From positions 1-62,832 of the forward strand of contig JADFHF010000020.1 in assembly GCA_022567305.1 (NCBI GenBank): a DNA stretch of 62,832 nucleotides, read 5' to 3'. Below are positions 26,208 through 35,365 of this stretch, in pieces (position 1 is the first letter of the stretch; the number at the start of each line of letters is the position of its first letter). Position numbers and translations under genes: made by a program. This DNA comes from Bacteroidota bacterium (lineage in GTDB: Bacteria > Bacteroidota > Rhodothermia > Rhodothermales > UBA10348). The notes under the pieces were generated by a model that ran no database searches, was not told where the DNA came from, and saw only the letters and a list, made by a program, of their open reading frames with translations.

Positions 26208-27398
26208 TCAGACGAGCAACTTTCGATAAAAAGTTGCCAGTCCCGAAGATGTCATTTCCCAGTTATACCGGGTGGCGACACTTCTTCGTCCGTTTTTCCT
26301 TTTTCAGAGCCTATGCCGGGGTTCTCCGCCAACGATATGACGGCCCGAGCCAGATCTTCAGGGTCGCCGGATAAATGGATTAAACCCGAATCGGAGTCTT
26401 GTAGAATTCGTTCAATTGGTTTGCAATTTGACGCGACCACTGGAAGTCCCAAACGCATATAGTGAAACAGTTTGCGTGGAATCGTGTGGTCCCATTGCTC
26501 AGTTTTTATGTAGGGAATTAATCCAATGTCGTCGCCAGCGATGTAGCTTGGGATCGTCTCCTGGGGCTGCCAGCCTAGAAATTGAACAGAGTCCCCAAGA
26601 GCCAGTTGATTGCACCGTTCTTCCAGTTCTCGCCGAGCAGCTCCGTCCCCGACAAGAATGAGTCTTGCCGTCGGAACCGAAGTTAAAATCGTCGGCATCG
26701 CCCGGATGGCGGTGTCTCTACCCCGGTGCCCATCCATTCCTCCCGGATACACCAGGGTCAGGTCGCTTTCGACTGAATCTGATAATGATTGATTAATTCC
26801 AAAAGTATCGAAGTGGGCGCGATGAATCGTGTTTGGCAGAACGATCATATTACTTTGCGAGATACCCTTGTTTCTTAGTCGTTCTGCCATCTCCTCTATA
26901 ACGACAATAACTCCGTCTGCTGCCGATGACCACGCCGACTCCAACCGATCCCAGCGATTCAGATTGATGATCATTTTGGCCGGAAACCGATTGCCACATG
27001 TAATGCTTCAGAGCAGCCACCCAGTTCTCGTGAAGGTCCGCAATCACTTTGACACCGAGCTGACGTCCTCCCCGTAGCGCCCCGCCAACGAGATAGAGAT
27101 CGTGTGCGTGCACCGCTTGAAATGGCCAGGATTCATAAATCGAACGCATCCGACGTGCGATGTAGTGATCGAGAATCGGAATGACCCCAGCGAGGCCCCG
27201 CATTCTGATTCTCTTCGGGGCGGATATTCGATCTCGAATAATTCGAAGTCCACCCACGACCTCCGTTTCTGGCCGCTAGTCTGGACCTATGGCTAGCAGG
27301 CACACCTCGAAACCGGCTTCCACCAGCGTCTCAATCTCGTTCTCAACTCGCAGATCAGGAGGAAACGAGTGATCCAGAATCATTAGAATTCTTGACAT
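26208..27398 (-). pseudogene. Disrupted family-4 glycosyltransferase
   Basis: A complete GT-B glycosyltransferase can be read only by crossing three lesions. The N-terminus starts at ATG 27398 (MSRILMILDHSFPPDLRVEN). It meets an in-frame TAG at 27278-27276 after 40 codons, and the same frame resumes with VVGGLRIIRDR and AVHAHDLYLVGGAL to LHENW. A +1-type frameshift near 26990-27002 leads to FPAKMIINLNRW, GDGAARRELEERC and KLFHYMRLGLPVVASN. A second, compensating shift at an A/T run (26293-26297) gives NGRRSVATRYNWEMTSSG and the stop at 26210. The start is 3 bp after the upstream epimerase stop. Either a decaying gene or assembly errors; the frame-compensating pattern at a homopolymer makes errors possible. 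Confidence 0.8.
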
Positions 27399-27401
27399 AC
27401 G

Positions 27402-28448
27402 TCAGGCACTCACTAGGATGGAGGCTATGCGAGAGGATGCGGTATCTTTACCGAACTGACCCAGTAAAGGTGGTGGATCGACGGGTTCAAGTTCCATGGC
27501 CTGTTTTATCCGCAGAGGATCTGCCCCTACAAGGACATTCCATGAGCGCTCGAGCGTCTCGACCCATTCGGTTTCGTCGCGAAACGTGATACAGGGGGTC
27601 CCCAACCAGAGTGCTTCTTTCTGCATACCACCCGAATCCGTAAAGACGCGATGGGCACCCTTCATCGCGCGCAACATCTGTTTGTACGAAAGTGGCCTGA
27701 TGATTCTGACATTGTCAGGCAGGCCAATTCCTTTTAGGCGCCCAGCCGTTCTTGGATGAGCCGGAAAAATGACTGGGAGGCCCACGCTCCCCAATCCTCG
27801 AATAATTCCTGCCAACCGGTCGGGGTCATCTGTGTTTTCCGCTCGGTGGACGGTCGCAAGCGCGTAAGAACCGTCCGGAAACTGCGAATTCGCTGGTGTA
27901 CTTGATGAGGAATAATGAACAACGGCGTCACGCATCACATCTCCCGTGAGAAACACTCCAGCGGTCAATCCTTCTTTTTTCAGTTGATCGCAAGCGGTCT
28001 GGGTAGGACAGAACAGAAAATCGGAAAGCCGATCCGTGACGATTCGATTGATTTCTTCGGGCATTTGCATGTTGAACGATCGAAGTCCCGCCTCTACATG
28101 AGCAACGGGAATAAGCAGCTTCCGGGCTGTTACAGCCGCCGCGATCGTACTGTTGGTATCACCGTAAACCAAAACACAATCCGGTCGGTCGTTCTGCAAC
28201 AGATAGGCTTCGAGACGAACCATGATCTCACCGGTTTGTATGGCGTGAGATCCAGACCCGACTTCCAGGTTAGTATCAGGCGCGGGAATATCCAGTTCAT
28301 CAAAGAAAACCGAAGACATGTCATCGTCGTAATGTTGACCGGTATGGATCAACCGCTCCTGAATACCCGCTTTTGCAAGAGCAGGGCTTACCATGGCTGC
28401 CTTGATGAATTGAGGCCTAGCTCCGACGACACTGACGATTTCGTTCAT
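27402..28448 (-). CDS. UDP-GlcNAc 2-epimerase family protein (WecB/WbpI-like)
   Basis: Second non-hydrolysing UDP-sugar 2-epimerase, 348 aa, start ATG 28448 overlapping the upstream glycosyltransferase stop (ATGA). Motifs: VVGARPQFIKAAMVSPAL, IHTGQHYDDDMSS, VYGDTNSTIAAA, HVEAGLRSFNMQMPEEINR, TVHRAENTDDPDRL, and TDSGGMQKEALWLGTPC followed by RDETEWVETLERSWN. The last two motifs are typical of the WbpI/CapG-like branch that acts on modified UDP-sugars, so its substrate may differ from that of the 25.1-kb paralogue. The in-frame extension to 28565 lies inside the previous gene and is not used. Confidence 0.9.
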   Translation of the reverse strand: MNEIVSVVGARPQFIKAAMVSPALAKAGIQERLIHTGQHYDDDMSSVFFDELDIPAPDTNLEVGSGSHAIQTGEIMVRLEAYLLQNDRPDCVLVYGDTNSTIAAAVTARKLLIPVAHVEAGLRSFNMQMPEEINRIVTDRLSDFLFCPTQTACDQLKKEGLTAGVFLTGDVMRDAVVHYSSSSTPANSQFPDGSYALATVHRAENTDDPDRLAGIIRGLGSVGLPVIFPAHPRTAGRLKGIGLPDNVRIIRPLSYKQMLRAMKGAHRVFTDSGGMQKEALWLGTPCITFRDETEWVETLERSWNVLVGADPLRIKQAMELEPVDPPPLLGQFGKDTASSRIASILVSA

Positions 28449-29755
28449 GTTCTCTCGCAGACGATTTCTGAAAATATCTCCGCGAGCCGTTTGGTCTGCG
28501 CTTTCCTGCTGAATTGGATCACACGGTCCGCCGGTGCCCCGTTCAGTCGGTCTCCGTTTTTCCATGCCTGATAATGCCGATCGATCATTCGCCCGACTTC
28601 AGCGCCATCTTCGAACCGATGACACTCACCTGCAGCGACTGATTCGATGATGTTTGAGGCATCCCCGTCGGTCGAGGCCAGGCACAAGATGGGTCGGCCC
28701 GATGCCAGGTATTCGTACAGCTTTCCGGTAACGATCCCGCCGGGATTTGGAACTTGGTTTATAGAGAGCAGGAGCATGTCTGCCCCGCACATGTACCGTA
28801 CGGCTTTTTTATGCTCGACATAGGGGATCAAGTCAACATGATTCCTCAATCCGGCTTGCTCAATACTTGCAAGTACTTCACCGGCCGTATTCCCCACCAG
28901 ACAAACGCGGAGGTCGGGCCAATCGCCCCGCGACTTGTATTGCTTGATTCCATGCCAGAGGGCGATCGGATTTTGCTCCGCCGACATATTTCCAGCGTAG
29001 ACGATCGTGAACGAGTCATGTCGAATTGGGTCGACGGTGTCAAAATCATCCGGGTCAAAACCATTGGGAATGATTTCTATCGGCGTCTCCGTTAATGCTC
29101 CAACATCCCTCCCAAGAGACTTACTGACGGTAATGATGACATCGGCATCTGAAAACGAAGAACGACGGATCTTAACATCTCTGGACCGTGCCCATTCGGA
29201 CATGGGCAGTAAATCGGCATAAGACTCAGGTGGCCATGCGTCGCGGAGATCCAACACCCACGGAAGGGCCAACGGGCGTGTCGCCGCCTGCGCAACAAGA
29301 TGAGTAGAATGAGGGGGTCCGGTCGAAAAAACGATATCGAAAGAGTCCCCGACAAGGGCTTTTCGAGCTGCAGCCAGGGCATGGGGAACCCATCCCTTGC
29401 GAGCATCCGGCAAGAAAAGATTCGCTCTCACCCATCGAGCCAGCCGTTCTCGGGATCCCGGCCGGGTTTGACTCAAAAATCCAACACCGACGACATCATC
29501 CTTTTTTTTCCCGAATAGTCGACTGTAGGCCGAATACGGATCACGGGATTTCGTCCGAATCAGCTCGAGCTTCGCTGGGATTTCATTCTCCAATTCCCGG
29601 TCCTGTTCTGGATATGCAGCATAGGCCGGATCCACGGTCAAAACGGTCGGCTCCCAGCCAAACTCCGGCAGGTACTTGACGAACTTTAAAGATCGCTGCA
29701 CGCCAGGCCCACCAGACGGAGGAAAATAGTATGTAACGATGAGGACGCGTTTCAT
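28445..29755 (-). CDS. Glycosyltransferase, family 4 type
   Basis: A 436-aa GT-B glycosyltransferase of cell-envelope polysaccharide. N-terminal LIVTYYFPPSGGPGVQRSLK is the typical opening. WVLDLRDAWPP is a family-4 acceptor-domain motif. The C-terminal donor domain has IIPNGFDPDDF, TIVYAGNMS, PYVEHKKAVRYM and KLYEYLASGRPILC, where the Glu of LYEYL is a conserved nucleotide-sugar contact. I use ATG 29755, which overlaps the YfhO stop (ATGA) and follows GGAGG closely; the open frame to 29851 lies inside yfhO. It is the second gene of the yfhO-GT-epimerase-GT cluster. Sugar specificity cannot be told. Confidence 0.9.
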   Translation of the reverse strand: MKRVLIVTYYFPPSGGPGVQRSLKFVKYLPEFGWEPTVLTVDPAYAAYPEQDRELENEIPAKLELIRTKSRDPYSAYSRLFGKKKDDVVGVGFLSQTRPGSRERLARWVRANLFLPDARKGWVPHALAAARKALVGDSFDIVFSTGPPHSTHLVAQAATRPLALPWVLDLRDAWPPESYADLLPMSEWARSRDVKIRRSSFSDADVIITVSKSLGRDVGALTETPIEIIPNGFDPDDFDTVDPIRHDSFTIVYAGNMSAEQNPIALWHGIKQYKSRGDWPDLRVCLVGNTAGEVLASIEQAGLRNHVDLIPYVEHKKAVRYMCGADMLLLSINQVPNPGGIVTGKLYEYLASGRPILCLASTDGDASNIIESVAAGECHRFEDGAEVGRMIDRHYQAWKNGDRLNGAPADRVIQFSRKAQTKRLAEIFSEIVCERT

Positions 29756-32268
29756 CCTCCGCTCGACCGCCTCCATCGCAGGATCAATCCAGGAATCAGG
29801 AGAAAAAGCAGTCCGCCATAGACCAGCACGGTTGACACACTCGATATCCAAACGCCGCGCTTGTGCATGGCCGGGTCAAACACCATCTCAACCGTATGCT
29901 GACCTTTCGGGACATATATCGCGCGTATCAGATAATTTGCCCGTTCAATCTCAACGAGCTGTCCGTCGATCGTGGCCCTCCAGCCGGCCGGATAGTAGAT
30001 TTCCGATATAACGAGCCATCTCGGTTCGTCGGTTTCAACCTGCCATCCCAGTTCATTCGGTGAATGATGAAGAAGCGCGGTCTCTGCGATCGAATTTGAA
30101 TCGATCGCTGCGATCGGCTCGTCGCTTCTTCGACTTAGAATCACGCTCCTCGAAGGATCGAAATCAGCTGAGCGTAACCGTGTCCAGACAGCCGAGGCGT
30201 CTTCGATGTACTCGACGTCAGAGACGAAGAAGGCGCGTGGAAGCATGTCCGGATTCTCGAATACGGAATTCCCGCTTGCGTCGTCCTGAAACACCATCTC
30301 ATATCCTGGTACGGCGCGACGGCCCACTACGTAGCGTACGTTCATCATGCTGAGCGCGTTCGAATTGAGCGCGTTGGAGACCGGGTCGAAGAGAATATTC
30401 TCTAGGAAATCCTGGTACAATCTGAGCTTTGCGCCATGATATCCGCCGAGTGATTCATAGTGGAATGACGGTCTTGAGTTCACCGTCGGGTCCCTTCCAA
30501 ATTCAAGAGACAGAACCCTCAAATGACCGGGGCCACCGGCGGTGGCTACTTTTTCAAGGATGAATTGGTCGAATTCATACAGTGGGACGTCCGAAGCCTC
30601 GTTTTCTGCACTTCTCAAAGCATCCCGGTTGACATATCGTCTACCGACGCCTCCCAGGTCCAGAAGGACCAGCAGCGCGAACGCAAACCCTGCGAGCCAG
30701 GTCGGCAGTTTTCCCCGATAGAATAGGAAAAGAATGAGCATTCCCACGACCAAAAACAGAATCGAACGCCGGGCATCCGAATGAAATCGCTCCATCCTTC
30801 CCGTTTTTCGCCTAGTTAGTTCTTGCGAGAGGATCTGCTGAACTCTCGGATCCGACTCGGATATGCCTGGGTATTGACCGTTTACCTGCTGAAATATCTG
30901 GGCTCGTTCATTCGGTTTTTCGAAATCCAGAGCTGCGTCGGGGGCTACGAGCATCACGAGCAATATGCCGGTTGCGAATCCGATGGATAACATGGTGGGC
31001 CGATTAAACCCACCTCGCGGTGAGTCCTTGAGTATCGATGCCAGACCCAAACCAGCTAAGACGGAGACCGTGAGAGCGACCATGCTGAGCCATGTTTCCG
31101 GTACGCGAAAAGCATCGAAGAGCGGGAAATACATGAACATGGGCCTGTTCACGAGCGACATATTCTCGCCGAGGGCAAAGAGGATCATTACCACCGAGGC
31201 GATACCCAGTGCTCGAGTGACGGAATCACGGCGCCTGATCAGGGCGATAACGGCAAGGACCACCGTCAATGCTCCGAAATAGTGCGGACCTCCCGTAAAC
31301 GTTTTCGGTCCCCAGTAAAGAGCACCGCCACCTCCATAGGCGTCTGCAACAAAAAGGGTTAGCAACTCCCCTACGCCTTGACTCCAGGCCATGGCATAAT
31401 CCCACGACATCCCTCCCGGTGCACCCCCGGCGGCCGCACCGCGTATCGTAAACGCCTTGTATTCCCATTGAACCAGATACGGCTGGGCGATCATCAACAG
31501 CGCCAGAACCGCTCCGAGCCCAAGCCACCCGGACGCCCGCCAAAACTGACTCGCATCCTCCGAACGGATGGCTTTGACCGCCTCTACGATCCACCATATA
31601 GCGGCAACAAGCACGGCGTAGTAGGTAATCTGTACGTGCCCTGCACGCAGGTTCACGGCCATCACGAGGGCCAAGAGCAGCGCGGATTTTAACGACGGGT
31701 TTCTGAGCCCATACGCAAATACGAGTAGTAACCAGGGTGCCCATGCCAATGCCACGAATTTGGAATTATGACCCGCGATGAGAATAATCGGCAAGTACGT
31801 AGTCAAGCCGAAAGCGATCGCAGAAAAGAGACTGGCAATTTTGTCTTTCGAGAGATACCACGTGAGCAGATAGATGCCGCAGAGAAGGAGGATCAAGTGT
31901 GAACTCGGCCACATGAATCCGCGCAGGAATCTGAAAAAAGAATCGACTTGCGGTACGTCCAGGGGATACGAAACCATAAATCCCGGCATCCCGGCAAAGG
32001 CATTTGGCGACCAAAGTGCTTTTATCCCGGTCTCCTGCTCAAACGAGATCATCGCATTGGCCATGCCTGACCAATGAATCGTGTCTCCACCGATCAGGTA
32101 CCTCGAGGAAAAGTGGATCGAAGAAAAGAAGCCAAGCGAAACGGCGATCAGTACCAGAATGACGATTACGTGCTGCCTTAATTCTGACTGTTTATTCCAC
32201 AGAGAAGCCCATTCGTACGAGGCCCGTTTTTGTCTCCTTTTTGCCGAACGAGGATTCTTTATTGACAT
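29752..32268 (-). CDS. YfhO family membrane protein (GT-C-like)
   Basis: An 838-aa polytopic membrane protein. After a basic N-terminus there are about 12 hydrophobic segments in the first 540 residues, with extracytoplasmic loops including DTIHWSGMANAMISFEQET and WSPNAFAGMPGFM, then a periplasmic domain and a final helix pair. This is the YfhO pattern; relatives modify teichoic or lipoteichoic acid or other glycans, using lipid-linked sugars. It heads the polysaccharide cluster after gatC (25 bp gap). The substrate here is unknown. Length is usual for Bacteroidota YfhO proteins. Confidence 0.88.
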   Translation of the reverse strand: MSIKNPRSAKRRQKRASYEWASLWNKQSELRQHVIVILVLIAVSLGFFSSIHFSSRYLIGGDTIHWSGMANAMISFEQETGIKALWSPNAFAGMPGFMVSYPLDVPQVDSFFRFLRGFMWPSSHLILLLCGIYLLTWYLSKDKIASLFSAIAFGLTTYLPIILIAGHNSKFVALAWAPWLLLVFAYGLRNPSLKSALLLALVMAVNLRAGHVQITYYAVLVAAIWWIVEAVKAIRSEDASQFWRASGWLGLGAVLALLMIAQPYLVQWEYKAFTIRGAAAGGAPGGMSWDYAMAWSQGVGELLTLFVADAYGGGGALYWGPKTFTGGPHYFGALTVVLAVIALIRRRDSVTRALGIASVVMILFALGENMSLVNRPMFMYFPLFDAFRVPETWLSMVALTVSVLAGLGLASILKDSPRGGFNRPTMLSIGFATGILLVMLVAPDAALDFEKPNERAQIFQQVNGQYPGISESDPRVQQILSQELTRRKTGRMERFHSDARRSILFLVVGMLILFLFYRGKLPTWLAGFAFALLVLLDLGGVGRRYVNRDALRSAENEASDVPLYEFDQFILEKVATAGGPGHLRVLSLEFGRDPTVNSRPSFHYESLGGYHGAKLRLYQDFLENILFDPVSNALNSNALSMMNVRYVVGRRAVPGYEMVFQDDASGNSVFENPDMLPRAFFVSDVEYIEDASAVWTRLRSADFDPSRSVILSRRSDEPIAAIDSNSIAETALLHHSPNELGWQVETDEPRWLVISEIYYPAGWRATIDGQLVEIERANYLIRAIYVPKGQHTVEMVFDPAMHKRGVWISSVSTVLVYGGLLFLLIPGLILRWRRSSGG

Positions 32269-32293
32269 GTCCCGGTGCAGCTCCTAAGCCCTG

Positions 32294-32581
32294 CTACTCA
32301 ATTACTTTTGGGACGCGGAAGAATTTCCCGTCCGTATCCGGGGCGTTTGATAACGCCTCGTCTCTACTGATACGCGGTTCGACCCTGTCTTCCCGAAGCG
32401 TGCCGAAATCATCATGAACGTGGGTCATGGGTACGACATCGGACGTGTCGATTTCTTCCAGTTTTCTGACGTACTCCAGGATTTTCTCTAATTCGCCCGC
32501 CATGCGTCTCAGTTCTTCCTCGGAAAAACGAAGTCGTGCGAGTTCGGCGACACGTGTTACTTCTTCGATCGAAATGGCCAT
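32294..32581 (-). CDS. gatC: Asp-tRNA(Asn)/Glu-tRNA(Gln) amidotransferase subunit C
   Basis: A 95-aa small subunit that stabilises the GatAB amidotransferase converting Glu-tRNA(Gln)/Asp-tRNA(Asn). Family motifs: EVTRVAELARLRFSEEEL at the N-terminus, ILEYVRKLEEIDTSDVVPM, LREDRVEP and NAPDTDGKFFRVPKVIE at the end. Length is normal. gatA and gatB are not adjacent, which is common. The 154-bp upstream gap holds a TATATTTG box (minus strand, about 32629-32636) like the Bacteroidota -7 element, but no matching -33 element was clear. Confidence 0.95.
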   Translation of the reverse strand: MAISIEEVTRVAELARLRFSEEELRRMAGELEKILEYVRKLEEIDTSDVVPMTHVHDDFGTLREDRVEPRISRDEALSNAPDTDGKFFRVPKVIE

Positions 32582-32735
32582 CTTCCGATTGTAATTGCGC
32601 AGAGATCATTCCCTCGTCCCGTGATGCAAATATACCCGTGTCGTGACCGGGATCCGAGTAAGCATCTCAGAGAGTATTCCACAGGGCAAATCTCAACGGA
32701 AGGGGTTCTACGGTGTTCCACTCCTGGCTGAGGCG

Positions 32736-33503
32736 TTACCCGTCGGGATCAAAGGCGAAATCAAATTGACTTTCGATTTCGTTCTTGACTCGATCCATTA
32801 GTTCCGGAAGATCTGATCGAGACATTTCAGCCAAGGGGATTGGATTCCCGACGACAACGCGAATCAATCCGGGTCGGGCTAGTCGCGATTTCTCATTGAA
32901 GACCCGATAGGCATCCAGAATCGTAACAGGTACGATAGGTACACCGGCTTCGAGAGCAAGCAGGAACGCGCCCCTTTGAAACGGAATCAATGCCTTCTGA
33001 TACGTCCGGGCTCCTTCCGGAAAGATGATGACTGACGTCCCGGCGCGAATGTGTTCGCCCGCCCTCTTTATGCTTTCGTACGACTTGCGAGGATTGGATG
33101 GATTGACAAATACTGAAGGTGAATATCGAAGCGCGGCACCTAGAAATGGAACTCGAGCCAAATCGGATTTCGCAACGAATCCAAACGGGCACGAGATAGC
33201 CAGGGCCGTCAAAGGAATGTCAATTAATATTTGATGATTCGAGGCGAAAACGTACGAGGTGTCGCAGTCAAGATGTCCCAGCTGACGCTGCTCGATTCGG
33301 AGCCCGACGCCAATAAACATCGAGCGTGCCCAAAACACGCTCCACCATCGAAATACGCTAACTCGCCGAAGAAAGAACTGAGTTAGCAGGTAGCCACTCG
33401 CTGAGACGACGGTCATGGCACATCCCCAGGCCAACGCCCAGAAATAGAATAGGCGTCGCCCGATCGAGAATTCAAGTTCTGCCCAGGAGTCGTCAGTGTT
33501 CAC
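32736..33503 (-). CDS. 1-Acyl-glycerol-3-phosphate acyltransferase (PlsC-like)
   Basis: Membrane-associated LPLAT acyltransferase of 255 aa for phospholipid synthesis. An N-terminal hydrophobic segment (about 18-45) precedes the HxxxxD motif in NHQILIDI (about 91-98), the FVNPSNPRKSYESIKRA region, and FPEGART (about 158-164) that binds the phosphate of the acceptor. The PxxPV motif VPIVPVTI follows. PlsC is the likely function; other LPLAT acyltransferases look similar. It precedes gatC by 154 bp on the same strand. Confidence 0.88.
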   Translation of the reverse strand: MNTDDSWAELEFSIGRRLFYFWALAWGCAMTVVSASGYLLTQFFLRRVSVFRWWSVFWARSMFIGVGLRIEQRQLGHLDCDTSYVFASNHQILIDIPLTALAISCPFGFVAKSDLARVPFLGAALRYSPSVFVNPSNPRKSYESIKRAGEHIRAGTSVIIFPEGARTYQKALIPFQRGAFLLALEAGVPIVPVTILDAYRVFNEKSRLARPGLIRVVVGNPIPLAEMSRSDLPELMDRVKNEIESQFDFAFDPDG

Positions 33504-33747
33504 GTTCTGCGCCGGCTTAGTTTTTTGGCTCGAGAATTCGATCCTGGATTACTCAATGGATAAGAATAAATGATCTAGATTTGAAATGGTTAGATTTGTG
33601 GGGCTCGGACAGCCTGAATAGAGCAAAAGTGAAGCTGCGCACACCGGAATGCCTTGGATGAATCTACCAGAAACAGGTAATTTCCCAAAAATTTTGTTGT
33701 GTGACCATTCTTTAACCTTTCTGTAACCGTCGCTTCAAATCGCTGTA

Positions 33748-34413
33748 ATGAATAAGATTCCGTTCTTCAAGCCGGCCGTCGTACTCCTTTTCCTCGGGCT
33801 TTTCTCGACCAATCAACTGGCTCATGCTCAAATGCGTGGGATGATTAAGGCCGGAATAAATGGCTCAACGCTTCGGGGGAACTCGGAAACGGATTATTCG
33901 AGCATTATGAGGTTTTCTGGTGGTGTCGGCTTTTCATTTGGCATCGGGAACGGTTTTCGAATTCAACCTGAGTTTCTTTACGTGGTCAAAGGGGCGCAGG
34001 CAGAGGGTGCACTGGAAGTCGCGGGTGTCGACGACAAGGTTCTGATTGATGCGACGTTCGACCTCACCTACCTGGAGGTTCCCATACTGCTAGTATATCA
34101 GTTTAGATCGAGAGGTGTTCGGCCGCAAATCTTTGCCGGTCCCACACTGGCGATTAAATTGGACGCTCAGGTAAAATTTAGAGCTGTCGCCGGGGGTCCG
34201 GAATTCCGGGAGACGGACGATTCGGTTGAGAGTCGCGATATCGGACTTACGATCGGAGCAGGAATTGAAATGGATGTAGGAAGTGAGCGGATTTCATTCG
34301 GTCTTCGCAGCTCACTTGGCTTTTCCAATGCTCGAAAAACGAATCCGGATTCGCCGGATAATCCACCGCTTTACAACACATCTCTAGGACTTTTCGCAGC
34401 CATCATTTTCTAG
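33748..34413 (+). CDS. Outer-membrane beta-barrel protein (PorT-like)
   Basis: A 221-aa protein with a signal peptide (about 1-28, ending AHAQ) and an 8-strand-like barrel: alternating hydrophobic strands such as GMIKAGINGSTLRGNS, FRIQPEFLYVVKGAQ, LTYLEVPILLVYQF and RPQIFAGPTLAIK, and a C-terminal strand ending in aromatic Phe (LFAAIIF). This is the pattern of PorT/OMP_b-brl_2 proteins common in Bacteroidota. PorT itself belongs to T9SS, but this generic fold does not prove that role. It stands alone on the plus strand after a 244-bp gap in which I see no clear promoter. Confidence 0.85.
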   Translation: MNKIPFFKPAVVLLFLGLFSTNQLAHAQMRGMIKAGINGSTLRGNSETDYSSIMRFSGGVGFSFGIGNGFRIQPEFLYVVKGAQAEGALEVAGVDDKVLIDATFDLTYLEVPILLVYQFRSRGVRPQIFAGPTLAIKLDAQVKFRAVAGGPEFRETDDSVESRDIGLTIGAGIEMDVGSERISFGLRSSLGFSNARKTNPDSPDNPPLYNTSLGLFAAIIF

Positions 34414-34532
34414 CTTCTCATCACGGAGACGACTCGTCAGTCCTTTTTCTTCTGCGAGTTCGTATTCAGAAACGTTTTGCGGATTGAATCGGCAGTTCGT
34501 ACGATGCCAATTCGACATGAACGAGGTACGGC

Positions 34533-35297
34533 ATGCTTTCTCGGATCAGTGGAAAGATACTGTCTTTGACCAAGATCGTTCGCAGAACGCAGACACTTGC
34601 AGCCACATCGGCGACTCTGACGCTTGGCTCGATGACCACGTGGGTGTTCCTTCCATTGGAGCTTCCAGCGCGGCTAGCAATGGCCGTTTCCAGCATCCTG
34701 TTTTTCTCCAGGAAGATCTACATGTATGTCTACGCACGTCACTCTACGAAACGGCTCGAATTTGAAGAGAGATTTGTCTCGCTCAGCTCAAATCCACGGC
34801 ATTTTCGCGAGAGCCTTTCGGCCAAGAGCGAGAGGTGGAATCAGTCCGCGATTGTTCGGAGCATAAAAGGGGCGAACTACAGACCCTACGCGGATGTATC
34901 TCCGTCCAGCATGCCGAACATAAAACTTGAACGGCATCTTAAACGAGCGTTTTCGAACATCGCCCTACCGTCGCCCTGGCCCGACCATACGTTCCTTTTT
35001 CTGTGGATCGGAACCTGGGTGTATCATGCCATCCTGAACCCAAGTCCGAACGTCCTCGCAGCGACCATTCTGGTGGTTACAGGACTGGGTCTGTTTACTA
35101 TGATTTGCTGGCTGGAATTGAGTTTCAATATCTCGTTGCGAGATCAGCGAGTTCGACTCCACACGTTGTATTGGGACCTGGTAGAGTGGCTCGTCGATCA
35201 GTTGTCCCCTCTTCGAGAGACGAAGTCTAATGGGAATGGTTATACCCATAACGAATATTTTCGCGACAATCCATGGTTTGTCGCCAAAGAAAAATAG
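34533..35297 (+). CDS. Hypothetical membrane protein
   Basis: A 254-aa protein of no recognised family. It has two hydrophobic segments near residues 30-65 and a helical hairpin near 150-200 (WIGTWVYHAIL, ATILVVTGLGLFTMICWLEL), with a soluble central part (about 70-145). Codon usage and topology suggest that it is real, while the antisense frames here are short. The gene is followed within 3 bp by the start of a strong hairpin that would also stop plus-strand transcripts. Function unknown. Confidence 0.7.
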   Translation: MLSRISGKILSLTKIVRRTQTLAATSATLTLGSMTTWVFLPLELPARLAMAVSSILFFSRKIYMYVYARHSTKRLEFEERFVSLSSNPRHFRESLSAKSERWNQSAIVRSIKGANYRPYADVSPSSMPNIKLERHLKRAFSNIALPSPWPDHTFLFLWIGTWVYHAILNPSPNVLAATILVVTGLGLFTMICWLELSFNISLRDQRVRLHTLYWDLVEWLVDQLSPLRETKSNGNGYTHNEYFRDNPWFVAKEK

Positions 35298-35300
35298 GCC

Positions 35301-35338
35301 AAAAAAATGCGGGCGGTCACACGTGGAGACCGCCCGCA
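35301..35338 (-). terminator. Strong intrinsic terminator after the pilus operon
   Basis: An 11-bp GC-rich perfect stem (35308-35318 pairs with 35328-35338) with a 9-nt loop. On the minus strand it is followed by seven T residues (plus-strand A run 35301-35307), the classic rho-independent layout. It lies 28 bp beyond the secretin stop. On the plus strand it also follows the 34533 gene but lacks a T tract there. Confidence 0.9.
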
Positions 35339-35365
35339 TCTGGACAATCACAATCAGGATCGGTA

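Noticed and set aside
26208-27398. Programmed frameshifting or stop read-through in the broken glycosyltransferase
   Set aside because: There are three separate lesions, with no slippery-site plus pseudoknot layout visible. Decay or sequence error is simpler.
33681-33747. Bacteroidota-type promoter (TAACCTTT with TTG upstream) before the PorT-like gene
   Set aside because: The spacing between the TTG-like and TA-like elements (about 13-16 bp) does not fit the -33/-7 consensus of 19-21 bp.
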